Shown here piece after piece: positions 24,481 through 32,896 of a stretch of DNA of 64,000 nucleotides (its first letter is position 1; every line of letters starts with the position of its first letter). The position numbers and the translations under genes were made by a program. The notes below the pieces were generated by a model that had not been told where the DNA came from, searched no databases, and saw nothing but the letters and a program-made list of their open reading frames with translations. This stretch comes from Actinospineispora acaciae DSM 45401 (GTDB lineage Bacteria > Actinomycetota > Actinomycetes > Mycobacteriales > Pseudonocardiaceae), in assembly GCF_000620785.1 (NCBI RefSeq), contig NZ_JIAI01000008.1, forward strand, positions 1-64,000, given 5' to 3'.

Positions 24481-25302
24481 ATGCGGGCGGTGCTCGTGGT
24501 CGTGCTGGTGGTGGCGGTCGGGGTCGCGCTGTTGTGGGTGTTTCAGCGGCGGTTGATCTACCTACCCGGGGCGGGGCCGGTGCCGGCGGCGGCCGCGGTG
24601 GCCGGGCCGACGGCGCGGGATGTCACGGTGGTCACCGAGGACGGGCTGGAGCTGGGCGCCTGGCTGGTCGGTCCGAGCGGGGCGGACCGGCGGGTGCACG
24701 TGCTGTTCGCCGCCGGCAACGCCGGGAGCCGGGTGGAGCGGGCACCGCTGGCGCGCCTGCTCGCGGCGGCCGGGTTCACCGTGCTGCTGCTGGACTATCG
24801 GGGGTTCGGCGGCAACCCCGGCCGGCCGTCCGAGCCCGGGCTGGCCGCCGACGCCCGCGCCGGGTTGCGGTTCCTCCTCGACCACGCCGGCGCCAGGGCG
24901 GAGCGGCTGCTGTATGTCGGCGAGAGCCTGGGCGCGGCGGTGGTCACCGGGCTCGCGGTGGACCAGCCACCGGCCGGGATGCTGCTGCGCTCGCCGTTCA
25001 CCGATCTCGCCGCCGTCGGGCAGCGGGCCTACCCGGTGCTGCCGGTGCGGCTGATGCTCTGGGACAGGTTCGATGTCCTCGGGACGATCGGGCGGGTGCG
25101 GGCACCGACCGTGGTCGTCTACGGCGACCGGGACGGGATCGTCCCGCCCGAGCAGAGCGCGCGGGTGGCCGCCGCCGCCCCGGGGCTGGTCCGGGCCGTC
25201 GCGGTGCCCGGCGCGGACCACAACGACGAAGCGCTGCTGACCGGCGACGAACTCGTCGGGGCGGTCATCGAGCTGGCGGACCGCTGCTGCCCGCCGGGCT
25301 AG
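24481..25302 (+). CDS. Alpha/beta hydrolase with N-terminal membrane anchor
   Basis: 273 residues. An N-terminal helix (residues 2-21, RAVLVVVLVVAVGVALLWV) anchors it, followed by FQRRLIYLP. This layout is common in the BEM46/ABHD13-like family. Nucleophile elbow GESLG gives Ser149. The acid is probably Asp in YGDRDGIVPP, and the base is His in GADHNDEAL. The oxyanion region is AAGNAGSR and the lid region is short. Probably a membrane-tethered esterase or thioesterase; substrate unknown. Twelve bases after DUF2530, possibly co-transcribed. Confidence 0.88.
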   Translation: MRAVLVVVLVVAVGVALLWVFQRRLIYLPGAGPVPAAAAVAGPTARDVTVVTEDGLELGAWLVGPSGADRRVHVLFAAGNAGSRVERAPLARLLAAAGFTVLLLDYRGFGGNPGRPSEPGLAADARAGLRFLLDHAGARAERLLYVGESLGAAVVTGLAVDQPPAGMLLRSPFTDLAAVGQRAYPVLPVRLMLWDRFDVLGTIGRVRAPTVVVYGDRDGIVPPEQSARVAAAAPGLVRAVAVPGADHNDEALLTGDELVGAVIELADRCCPPG

Positions 25303-25325
25303 GACTTTGCCCGGCGCTCACGGCC

Positions 25326-26015
25326 TCATTCGACGGGCGCGGAGTCGAGCGCGGCGGCGAGTTCGGCCATGTCGTCGATGATCACGTCGGCCGCCGCCAG
25401 ACGGCGCCACTTCGACGGCCTGTTGGCGAAACCGATGGACGCCGTCGCGGCGGCTTGAGCGGCGAGGATGTCACCCGGGGAGTCGCCGACCAGCACGGCG
25501 GCCGACGGCTTGGCGGAAAGCGCCTCCAGCGCCCGCTCCACAGGCTCGGCGCTGGGCTTCATGCGCTGCGGCGCGCCGTAGGTTCGCCCCACGACGGTGT
25601 GGACAAAGGTGTCGAGCCCACGATTTGACAGGTAGTCGACCACGGCGCTGGCCGCGTTGTTGGATACCACGGCGGCCCGCCGGCCACTTTCAACACAGCT
25701 CCGGATCGCCTCGGCTCCGGCCGGAGTCGGCGCCGCGGAACGAACAACTTCAAGTTCGGCGCGAATGAGCTCATCCTCGACGTCGGCGACGACAGAAGGT
25801 CCGAACCGCGCGGAGTACTGAAGCACATCGAGCGGATCGCTCGCATCGAACGCGTCCCTGTCCACGACCGCCGAACGACTTCGAAGCACACCGATCAACA
25901 ACTCCGCGATTTCACCCGCTGACACGCCGGCAAACAGGGAACAAATCGGCCCGTCGAAGTCAAACAAGATAACGCGCGATGCGGCGACAATGTAATGAAG
26001 GTTCCCCTTCTTCAC
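25326..26015 (-). CDS. HAD-superfamily hydrolase coupled to an HTH protein
   Basis: 229 residues from a GTG overlapping the upstream HTH gene's stop (GTGA); the frame extends further but inside that gene. HAD motif I is ILFDFDGP, with the second Asp of the DxD pair present. Motif II is VVSNNAA, the motif III Lys lies in RMKPSAEP, and motif IV is VLVGDSPGDIL. A helical cap lies between motifs I and II, so it is a subfamily I phosphatase (phosphoglycolate phosphatase-like). Base composition is lower in GC than the flanking genes. The strict pairing with an HTH regulator suggests a regulatory phosphatase; substrate unknown. Confidence 0.85.
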   Translation of the reverse strand: MKKGNLHYIVAASRVILFDFDGPICSLFAGVSAGEIAELLIGVLRSRSAVVDRDAFDASDPLDVLQYSARFGPSVVADVEDELIRAELEVVRSAAPTPAGAEAIRSCVESGRRAAVVSNNAASAVVDYLSNRGLDTFVHTVVGRTYGAPQRMKPSAEPVERALEALSAKPSAAVLVGDSPGDILAAQAAATASIGFANRPSKWRRLAAADVIIDDMAELAAALDSAPVE

Positions 26016-26917
26016 GGCGAGAAATCCCGGGAAATTGTCCCCCACACGCTGTCGAACCACCCCTGCGCCTGCAGCATGTACTGACTGCCGAGCGAGGCTG
26101 AATCGTTATTCGACTCGTAATGAAAGAGCGTGGCATCTTTGCCCATCGCGTCGAAAATCTCCGTCGGTTTGCCGGCCACGCTCACGGTATGATCAACAAT
26201 CGGATAGAACCCAAAGAATGCCTCGACTCGGTTCAAGATGTATAGCTTGAAGACCGGGCTTGTCCGGTAGACACGAACCTGCGCTGACGCAGCCCTCACC
26301 AGGCCAAGGTCTGCAAGCTCGTTCACCGCCGCAAGAATTGCCTGGTTAGACCGTCGGGCGATCTGCTCTGACCGGGCACGGACAGCGGGGGCATCTCCCC
26401 GAGTGCTGGCCAACGCAGGAACTCCGGCCGGCACCGACAGGTCAGGGACTAGGATCCGGATGCTGATCTCTTTTGGGGCGAGTCCACCAATACGGATTCG
26501 GTCGACTGGCTCCTGGATAGCGCCGTAAAGAGTCTCACCGGAGAAACCCGCAAAGTCAATCGTCACCGTCGACTTTTCAAAGATCCGTTCGATGTGGGGC
26601 CGTAGGTCGACGGGTCGTTCCGCTCGACCTCGAACCGTTGCCTCGGCCATTCCCTCAGCTATCGGTGTACCGAAAAGCTCCGACGCGCTATGCCCTGGAA
26701 ACAGCGCTTCGAGCACACGGCAATGATCCGGATATGGCAACCCGGCAAGCTCACCGGAGATCCATCGATAGAACTGCGCCCGGCTGGGGTACGTGCCCAC
26801 CAAGCTGGCGTCGATTCTCATCGCCTGCTTGTCGTACTCACGACAGAAGGCGCGATGATTTTGCAGATGCCGCTGAGTCAGCAGAGTCTTGAGCAGCGTG
26901 GTCGCCAGCGCAGCCAC
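26012..26917 (-). CDS. HTH-domain regulator-like protein paired with the HAD phosphatase
   Basis: 301 residues from a GTG at 26917 with an AAGGGGA site; an upstream ATG at 27031 would run across the divergent promoter. The N-terminal 85 residues resemble an unusual HTH: FCREYDKQAMRIDASLVG, then SRAQFYRWISGELAGLPY, then LEALFPGHSASELFG. The long C-terminal domain (VDLRPHIERIFEKST ... FYPIVDHTVSVAGK ... FHYESNND) is beta/alpha and PLD-like in rhythm, but no catalytic pair is evident. Lower GC than neighbours. Likely a sensor-regulator whose partner phosphatase is encoded in the same operon; exact family not recognised. Confidence 0.65.
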   Translation of the reverse strand: MAALATTLLKTLLTQRHLQNHRAFCREYDKQAMRIDASLVGTYPSRAQFYRWISGELAGLPYPDHCRVLEALFPGHSASELFGTPIAEGMAEATVRGRAERPVDLRPHIERIFEKSTVTIDFAGFSGETLYGAIQEPVDRIRIGGLAPKEISIRILVPDLSVPAGVPALASTRGDAPAVRARSEQIARRSNQAILAAVNELADLGLVRAASAQVRVYRTSPVFKLYILNRVEAFFGFYPIVDHTVSVAGKPTEIFDAMGKDATLFHYESNNDSASLGSQYMLQAQGWFDSVWGTISRDFSP

Positions 26918-27012
26918 GGCGGTTCCCCTTCCTGTCGTCGGGAGTCTAGCACCGGACGAGCACAAGACGAGACGGCTATACCCAACGTGAGCACGGAAGA
27001 GCACCAGACGGA

Positions 27013-27351
27013 GTGGCAATGCGACACGCATTTCCCAAGTATGTGCGCGTGCGACATCTTCGAGGGCCGTGGCAAGTCGAACCGGAAGTGTTGGTGCCGC
27101 CCGGCGGTTATGGTGACGGGCCGGTGCATATTCGGGTCGAGACCCGAACGGCGGGGACGTGGCGGCCGCCGCCCGGTCACGACGTGGTGTGCAACGACTG
27201 GCGCTGTCGCCAAGATCCGGATTTCGCCTACGTCGAGGTCGTGAACACGCACAACGCGTTCCTCTACCGCGACCTCATGACCGAACAGGGCGTCCCGGCG
27301 GCGGCCTTGTCGGTGGTCCGGCTGCCACCGATGAACGGTGTGGGGTCGTGA
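27013..27351 (+). CDS. Hypothetical protein, partner of primase-like gene
   Basis: 112 residues from a GTG (an ATG two codons in, at 27019, is equally possible). No recognised domain. It has a beta-rich start (KYVRVRHLRGPWQVEPEV), a central HDVVCNDWRCRQDPDFAYVEVV and a predicted alpha-helical end. It overlaps the primase-polymerase-like gene by 4 bases (GTGA), so the two are co-translated. Divergent from the HTH-HAD pair with about 95 bases between, the probable shared control region. Confidence 0.6.
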   Translation: MAMRHAFPKYVRVRHLRGPWQVEPEVLVPPGGYGDGPVHIRVETRTAGTWRPPPGHDVVCNDWRCRQDPDFAYVEVVNTHNAFLYRDLMTEQGVPAAALSVVRLPPMNGVGS

Positions 27352-27935
27352 CCGGCTCCGACGATCTGGACGAGGTGCGGTGCGCCGCGATGGTGTTCGC
27401 CGATCACGGATGGCCGGTGGCACGCGGTACCTACTTCGACGGCTACGAGTGGCGGGGACGGCGGGGCTCGGAAGGTTTGCGGCCGGTGGACGACGACTGG
27501 ACCGCCACCTGGACCACCGAACCCGCCCAGGTCGAACGCTGGTGGGCCACCGAGCCCTACAGCCCGCTACTGGTCTGTGGGGAAGCCGTGGACTGCCTCG
27601 AAGTCCCGGGCGTATACGGAGCGCGCATGCTCGCCGCCCTGGCCGCCGCGAACCTCTACCCGCCGGCTATGCGCACCCCGACCGGCCAGCTGACCCTGTT
27701 CGTCCGCACCGACCACCGCCCGTACACCACGCTGGTGTCCGCCACCCTGTGCACGCTCGGCACCTGGGTCGGTCTCCCACCCACCGCGCAGCGCGGGGGC
27801 CTGGGCGTCGCCGGCTACCACTGGGTACCCGGCCTGTCACCGGACCGCCTCGACTGGCGGCTGCCCAACCCGTCCCCCGTCTATGAGGTCATCGCCGCGA
27901 CCGCGAGCACGATGCCGAGCCCGCGCATGCCTTAG
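27348..27935 (+). CDS. Bifunctional DNA primase/polymerase-like (prim-pol) N-domain protein
   Basis: 195 residues from a GTG overlapping the preceding gene. It matches the pattern of the actinobacterial stand-alone prim-pol family: AAMVFADHGWPVARGTY at the start, then AQVERWWATEPYSPLLVCG, then AVDCLEVPGVYGARML. The last stretch stands where active enzymes have a metal-binding D-x-D; here D and E are spaced as D-C-L-E, so catalysis is uncertain. The C-terminal GLGVAGYHWVPGLSPDRLDW is typical of the short family. It could be a regulator or remnant of replication machinery in an accessory island. Confidence 0.6.
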   Translation: MTGSDDLDEVRCAAMVFADHGWPVARGTYFDGYEWRGRRGSEGLRPVDDDWTATWTTEPAQVERWWATEPYSPLLVCGEAVDCLEVPGVYGARMLAALAAANLYPPAMRTPTGQLTLFVRTDHRPYTTLVSATLCTLGTWVGLPPTAQRGGLGVAGYHWVPGLSPDRLDWRLPNPSPVYEVIAATASTMPSPRMP

Positions 27936-28046
27936 TCATGCAGCAGCACAATCGGCACGTTTCGGACGAGATTGGGCCGTTTGGCCACTTGTGACTGCAA
28001 TATCTGGTAGCCGTTGCAGGTCCGGCAGGTTGTGGAGGTGGATCAC

Positions 28047-28511
28047 GTGCAGCCCGAGGCAGGCCGAAACGGCGGCGATTCTCTCGGCGAAGCGGCGGAA
28101 GTGGGCCTGAGAATCACTGGCTTCGATACGTCTGGAGCGGTGCGTTCACTGCAGGAGTGGTTGGTCGGTCGGGAGGAGCTTCAGGGGCGAGTGCGACCGG
28201 TCGTGAGAGCACCGGTGCCGGGCGCGATGGGCTCCACGGCCGATATGCTTGTAGTCGCTCTAGGCCACGGCGGAGCGGCGACGGCGACAGCCAGCGTGCT
28301 CATCTCGTGGATTCGGCGCCAGCGCGGAAAGATATCGGTGACTGCCAAACGCCCTGATGGTGCCGAAATCACTTTGACCGCCGATCATGTACGTGGGCTG
28401 GCTCAGGAGGACATACAACCTCTGGTAGGCCGGCTCGCCGAGGCGCTGGACGGCGGTGAGCTCGGCAACTTGCGCGGCGAGGCGAAGGCCAATGGCGGCA
28501 CCGCAACCTAG
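28047..28511 (+). CDS. EACC1-type effector-associated constant component
   Basis: 154 residues from a GTG chosen because a perfect GGAGGT lies 7 bases upstream; a later GTG at 28101 is also possible. It contains GLRITGFDTSGAVRSLQEW, then a hydrophobic segment STADMLVVALGHGGAATA and VLISWIRRQRGKISVTA, then an ITLTADHVRGLAQEDIQ region. This is the layout of the effector-associated constant component (EACC1) family described in surveys of bacterial conflict systems. There it is encoded directly before a caspase or other effector, as here. The C-terminal codons overlap the caspase ATG by 20 bases, so the two are coupled. Confidence 0.8.
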   Translation: MQPEAGRNGGDSLGEAAEVGLRITGFDTSGAVRSLQEWLVGREELQGRVRPVVRAPVPGAMGSTADMLVVALGHGGAATATASVLISWIRRQRGKISVTAKRPDGAEITLTADHVRGLAQEDIQPLVGRLAEALDGGELGNLRGEAKANGGTAT

Positions 28512-29388
28512 TCCGCGGGTGGGAGTGCTGAGCGGACCGGGCGCTCGCGTGCTGCTGGTCGGTATGGGTCAGCATCCCCCGACTTCGCAACTCCCGACAC
28601 TGGGGTCGGTGTCGGCTACCGTCAGCGACCTGGCCGCCGTATTGGTGGAATGTTGCGGAGCACCATCGGGGCGGATACACACGGTGGCTGACCCGGCCAG
28701 TCCACTGGTGTTCGGCGAGGCGCTGCACGAGGCCGCAACGAATGCCCAGGACGTGCTACTCGTGTGTTTCGTGGGGCACGGACTGCTCGACGCGGACGGT
28801 GAGCTATATCTGGCGACCGGGGCCACCGACCATGTACGGGACCGGCTGGAGTTCACCGCCGTGCCCTACGCGGTGCTCCGCAAAGAACTGGACCGGTCCC
28901 CGGCCCGCCAACGCATCGTGGTGCTTGACTGCTGCTTCTCCGGACAAGCGGGCGGCCTGGCCACCTTGCACTGGCCGGACGGGTTGGTCACCAGCCGTGC
29001 CCCCGGTGGATATGTACTGGCCTCGGCGGCGCCAGAAGAGTCCGCCCTTTCCCCGCCCGATCAGCCGCACACGATGTTCACTGGTGAGCTGATCCGGCTA
29101 CTGCGCGAGGGCGACCCGACCGGCCCACCGGCCCTGACCCTTGACCACCTGTACCGATGCCTGGACCGCGCACTCACCAGCCGACGTGGGCCACGACCGC
29201 GCCGATACGTCACCGGCCAAGCTGGGGATCTGGTGCTCGCTTCTAACCCGGCCTACCGGCCACCCCGTTCACCACCGCCGCCGTCGGTGAGGAGTGACGG
29301 CGTCTGCCCATATCGAGGTCTGGCCGCGTATGACGTCGTTGACGCCGACTACTTTTTGGTCGCGAAGCCCTCACCGAGCTTCTCGTAG
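28492..29388 (+). CDS. Caspase-like protease domain of a frame-split caspase-STAND-WD40 effector
   Basis: 298 residues as encoded. Start is the ATG at 28492 with AAGG upstream. Peptidase C14 (metacaspase-like) fold: catalytic His96 in VCFVGHGLLD and catalytic Cys148 in VVLDCCFSGQ. A substrate-pocket region GGYVLASAAPEESAL follows. The frame then continues into the start of the nSTAND module (VCPYRGLAAYDVVDADYF) and reads off into VAKPSPSFS and a TAG at 29386-29388. In homologous single-chain proteins the sequence should continue FFGREAL. That continuation is present in the -1 frame beginning at the T-run at 29353-29357. Alone, this product would be a caspase without its NTPase/WD40 sensor. 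Confidence 0.85.
   Translation: MAAPQPSPRVGVLSGPGARVLLVGMGQHPPTSQLPTLGSVSATVSDLAAVLVECCGAPSGRIHTVADPASPLVFGEALHEAATNAQDVLLVCFVGHGLLDADGELYLATGATDHVRDRLEFTAVPYAVLRKELDRSPARQRIVVLDCCFSGQAGGLATLHWPDGLVTSRAPGGYVLASAAPEESALSPPDQPHTMFTGELIRLLREGDPTGPPALTLDHLYRCLDRALTSRRGPRPRRYVTGQAGDLVLASNPAYRPPRSPPPPSVRSDGVCPYRGLAAYDVVDADYFLVAKPSPSFS
29353..29357 (+). other. Frame break at a run of five T in the caspase-STAND gene
   Basis: The plus-strand frame of the caspase reads TAC TTT TTG GTC here. Reading one base back gives TTT GGT CGC GAA, restoring Phe-Phe-Gly-Arg-Glu, the conserved opening of nSTAND modules. One extra T would do the same. A short stem (GAAGC 29364-29368 with GCTTC 29379-29383) begins five bases after the TTG codon. 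This is either a recent inactivating deletion, a -1 frameshift or slippage site, or a sequencing error in a homopolymer. Confidence 0.75.
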
Positions 29389-29420
29389 CCCAGTTAGGCG
29401 AACGCCTGCGAGGCGCCGGG

Positions 29421-32400
29421 ATGCTGCTGGTAGTCGGTGCGTCCGGGGCGGGGAAGTCCTCGCTACTGCGCGCCGGGCTCGTCCCCGCACTGGAAAGCGC
29501 TGGCCTGCCCGACGTACCGGAATCATGGACCTGGCCCAAGGTAGTGCTCACGCCAGGCACCCACCCACTGCTTGCACTGGCCCGCCAACTCGCCGCCCAC
29601 ACGGACGAAACACCAGACCAGCTAGGTAGTCGACTGCGCGACGACCCAGCCGAACTGCGCGCAACGGTCGAAACGGTGCTGACCCGCCACATTTCGCATG
29701 AACACCGCGCGCGCGTTGCTGAGCGACGACTCCTGATTATAGTCGACCAATTCGAAGAAGTTTTCACCAACTGCGACGACGACCACGAACGCCGGATATT
29801 TCTCGACGGGCTCACAGAGGTCGCCCCTTCGGTCGCCCTGGTGATACTGGGGCTGCGAGCTGATTTCTATGCCCGCTGCGCCGAAGAACCCCAGTTGGCC
29901 GACGCGCTGCAGCAGAGCCAGCTCCTCGTCACCCCGATGAAGGCCGACGAGCTGCGAGCCGCGATAGAAGAACCCGCCCACAAAGCCGGCCTGCGACTCG
30001 AGCCCGGACTAGTCGAACGTATCCTTCAGGATCTGGGTGCGAGCCGCAACGAAGACCAGCGCCGCAAGAGCAGTGGGCTACCGCTTCTTTCTTACGTACT
30101 GTTCGAAACCTGGCGCCGTCGTCAAGGCGAATTGCTGACCCTAGCCGGATACGAAGCCACCGGTGGGGTCTGGGAGGCGGTCTCCCAAGGCGCGGAACAA
30201 TGCCACAGCCGGCTCACCAAGAACCAGCGTGAGATCGCCCAGAAGATTCTGCTGCGAATGATCCGTCTCGGCGAGGCCGGCGTAGAGGACGCCTGTCGGC
30301 AGGTTTCCCGCTCGGAATTCCCCACCGGGGAAGACGCCCAGCGGGTGCTGAACGTCTTTGCCGAGGCTCGGCTGATCAGCGTCGACCAGGACACCGTCGA
30401 GATAACTCATGAGGCTCTGCTACGGGCGTGGCCCAGGCTGGGAGAATGGATCGAGACCGACCGTGCCGGTCACCTCGCCCGGCAACGCCTGGAAGATGCC
30501 GCCAAAACGTGGGACGGCGATGATCGTGACCCCAACCTGCTCTACCGCGGAAGCCGTCTCCATAGTGCTCGCGAATGGGCCGCCACACATCCAGATCAGC
30601 TCAGCCTCATTACCACCGAATTCCTCGCGGCAGCCGTACGTCAGGAGAATCGTTCGAAGCGGTTGCGGCAACTCGTGCTCGCCACCTTGAGCACGCTCAC
30701 CCTCCTCGCCATGGGTGCTGCTGGCATCGCATTCAGGGAACGCGACAACGCTGTTGTCAGCCAGATTGTGGCCCAAGCCGACCGGCTCGCTGACACCGAC
30801 GTCTCCGTATCGGCTCAGCTCTACCTTGCGGCCCACGACAGGCAACCCGATAGCCACGACCTCGACAACGCTGTGATCAGCGCAGCCAACCGCGCGTTGT
30901 CCTCCTCCATCCCCGGCACGGAGGAGGAGACCGTGAGAGAAGTGACCATCAGCCGAGACAGACAACTACTGACCACCAGCGGTTCTAACGTAATGCGGCT
31001 CTGGGACATCGCCGATCCGACCCACCCAAGACCTCTGGCCCAGTTACCGCCTGACTTGGATGACATCGTCAAGACGAGTGCGTTCGGCCCGGACGGACGC
31101 ACCATGGTCACCGCCGGCATCCGTGGAATGCGGCTGTGGAATATAACGGATCCGGTTCACCCTGTACCACTAACCGCGGAAAGCTTCGGCACCGTCGCTG
31201 TTCAGGCCGTAGCGTTTAGCCCGGACGGGCACACCCTGGCCAGCGCCGACAACCTGCAAAAAGAGGTGCGGTTGTGGGATCTGACGAACGTCGCCCATCC
31301 CACACCGCTAGCCGTCCTGCCCTCCGGCCCCGGCGACATCGTTTCCACAGTGGAGTTCAGTTCAGGCCGACACACCCTGGTCACTGCTGGCGTCCGTGGG
31401 GCGCGGCTGTCGAATACAACCGACCCGGCCCATCCCACACCGCTAACCCCCGAAGATTTCGGCACTGGCGCGGTGAGGGCCGTAGCGCTCAGCCCGGACG
31501 GTCGCACTCTGGCCAGCGCCAGCACCGACCAAACGGTACGGCTGTGGGACGTCAGCGGCCCCGCACATCCCATACCGATCGGTCGGCCCCTCGAACACGC
31601 CGACACCGTCAACGCTGTGGCGTTCAGCCCAGACGGACACACCCTGGCCAGCGCCGGCAACGACAGAACGGTACGGGTGTGGAACGTGGCCGACGCCGTC
31701 CACCCGACACTACTTGGCCGACCCCTCGAACACGCCAACGCCGTCAACGCGGTCGCTTTCAGCCCAGACGGACACACCCTCGTCAGCGCCGGACCCGGCC
31801 AGCCGGTACAGATGTGGAGCGTCCCCTATGTTCGGCTCATCGGGCACTCCCGGCCCATCACGGCGGTGGCATTCAGCCCGGATGGACGCACGCTGGCCAG
31901 CGCCGGCACCGACAGGACGGTACGCCTGTGGAACGTGGCCGAACCCGCACGCCCCGTACCACTGGGCCAGGCCCTCGAACACACCAACACCGTCAACACA
32001 CTGGCCTTCAGCCCGGACGGGCACACTCTCGCCAGCGCCGGGTGGGACCAGCCGGTGCGGCTGTGGAACGTCGTCGACCCAGCACACCCCGCGCCACTGG
32101 GTCAAACGCTCGGTGATCACAGCATCGTCTCGGCGGTGGCGTTCAGCCCGGACCGGCGGACCCTGGCCAGCGCCGGAGCCGTCGGGATTGTGCAGTTATC
32201 CGATGTGGCCGATCCCGCCCATCCCGCATCACTGGGCCAACCCCTTCAACATTCCCAGTTCGTCGTCACGGCGGTGGCGTTCAGCGCAGACGGACACACC
32301 CTGGCCAGCGCCGGCAACGACAAGACGGTACGGCTGTGGGACGTCACCGACCCCGCACACCCCGCACCCATCGGCCAACCCCTCGAACACACCAACATCA

Positions 32401-32864
32401 TCAACGCGGTCGCATTCAGCCCAGACGGACACACCCTGGCCAGCGCCGACGACGACAAGACGGTACGGCTGTGGGACGTCACCGACCCCGCACACCCCGC
32501 ACCCATCGGCCAACCCCTCGAACACACCAACATCATCAACGCGGTCGCATTCAGCCCGGACGGACGCACCCTCGCCAGCGCCGGACTCGAACAGCCGGTG
32601 CGGCTGTGGGACGTCACCGACCCCGCACACCCCACGTTGGTTGGCCGGCCCCTCGGTCCTGCAAACACGACATACGCGTTGGCATTCAGTCCAGACGGGG
32701 CCGTCTTGGCGAGCGCCGGCGAGGATCAGATGACATGGCTCTGGGAGGTGCACCTCGACCAGGCAATAAGGCGCATCTGTGCTGCCACCTCCAACACCCT
32801 CACTCCGGAGAAGTGGCGCCAGTACGTTTCACCGGATCTGCGGTACGACTCGCGCTGCCGATAG
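29421..32864 (+). CDS. nSTAND NTPase - transmembrane - WD40 part of the split caspase effector
   Basis: 1147 residues from the ATG at 29421; the frame is open further back to the T-run at 29353, where it would fuse to the caspase. Walker A GASGAGKSSLL at residues 6-16, Walker B LLIIVDQFEEV (Asp109), then a helical STAND region with RADFYARCAEEPQ and LPLLSYVLFETWRRR. A probable membrane helix lies near 420-440 (LVLATLSTLTLLAMGAAGIAF). The C-terminal 620 residues carry about a dozen WD40 repeats (AFSPDGHTLASA ... VRLWD), a beta-propeller sensor. Read with the caspase, it is a signal-transducing conflict or cell-death ATPase. GC is lower than in flanking lineage genes. Confidence 0.88.
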   Translation: MLLVVGASGAGKSSLLRAGLVPALESAGLPDVPESWTWPKVVLTPGTHPLLALARQLAAHTDETPDQLGSRLRDDPAELRATVETVLTRHISHEHRARVAERRLLIIVDQFEEVFTNCDDDHERRIFLDGLTEVAPSVALVILGLRADFYARCAEEPQLADALQQSQLLVTPMKADELRAAIEEPAHKAGLRLEPGLVERILQDLGASRNEDQRRKSSGLPLLSYVLFETWRRRQGELLTLAGYEATGGVWEAVSQGAEQCHSRLTKNQREIAQKILLRMIRLGEAGVEDACRQVSRSEFPTGEDAQRVLNVFAEARLISVDQDTVEITHEALLRAWPRLGEWIETDRAGHLARQRLEDAAKTWDGDDRDPNLLYRGSRLHSAREWAATHPDQLSLITTEFLAAAVRQENRSKRLRQLVLATLSTLTLLAMGAAGIAFRERDNAVVSQIVAQADRLADTDVSVSAQLYLAAHDRQPDSHDLDNAVISAANRALSSSIPGTEEETVREVTISRDRQLLTTSGSNVMRLWDIADPTHPRPLAQLPPDLDDIVKTSAFGPDGRTMVTAGIRGMRLWNITDPVHPVPLTAESFGTVAVQAVAFSPDGHTLASADNLQKEVRLWDLTNVAHPTPLAVLPSGPGDIVSTVEFSSGRHTLVTAGVRGARLSNTTDPAHPTPLTPEDFGTGAVRAVALSPDGRTLASASTDQTVRLWDVSGPAHPIPIGRPLEHADTVNAVAFSPDGHTLASAGNDRTVRVWNVADAVHPTLLGRPLEHANAVNAVAFSPDGHTLVSAGPGQPVQMWSVPYVRLIGHSRPITAVAFSPDGRTLASAGTDRTVRLWNVAEPARPVPLGQALEHTNTVNTLAFSPDGHTLASAGWDQPVRLWNVVDPAHPAPLGQTLGDHSIVSAVAFSPDRRTLASAGAVGIVQLSDVADPAHPASLGQPLQHSQFVVTAVAFSADGHTLASAGNDKTVRLWDVTDPAHPAPIGQPLEHTNIINAVAFSPDGHTLASADDDKTVRLWDVTDPAHPAPIGQPLEHTNIINAVAFSPDGRTLASAGLEQPVRLWDVTDPAHPTLVGRPLGPANTTYALAFSPDGAVLASAGEDQMTWLWEVHLDQAIRRICAATSNTLTPEKWRQYVSPDLRYDSRCR
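32318..32557 (+). repeat. Near-identical tandem WD40-coding repeat units, 135-bp period
   Basis: Bases 32318-32422 and 32453-32557 are identical over 105 bp, offset by 135 bp (exactly 45 codons, one WD40 blade). Neighbouring blades are similar but diverged. Such identity within a propeller implies very recent duplication or gene conversion of a sensor blade. Confidence 0.9.
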
Positions 32865-32879
32865 CGCGGGAGCGGCAGC
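32854..32879 (+). terminator. Stem-loop at the end of the WD40 gene
   Basis: GCTGCCG (32854-32860) pairs with CGGCAGC (32873-32879) around a 12-base loop and overlaps the effector's stop codon at 32862-32864. Placed between convergent genes, so it may terminate both. Confidence 0.55.
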
Positions 32880-32896
32880 ATTGGCGGCGTTGGCGC

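Noticed and set aside
31000..32760. Periodic repeats suggestive of a CRISPR array
   Set aside because: Period is about 135 bp, all in frame and coding for WD40 blades.
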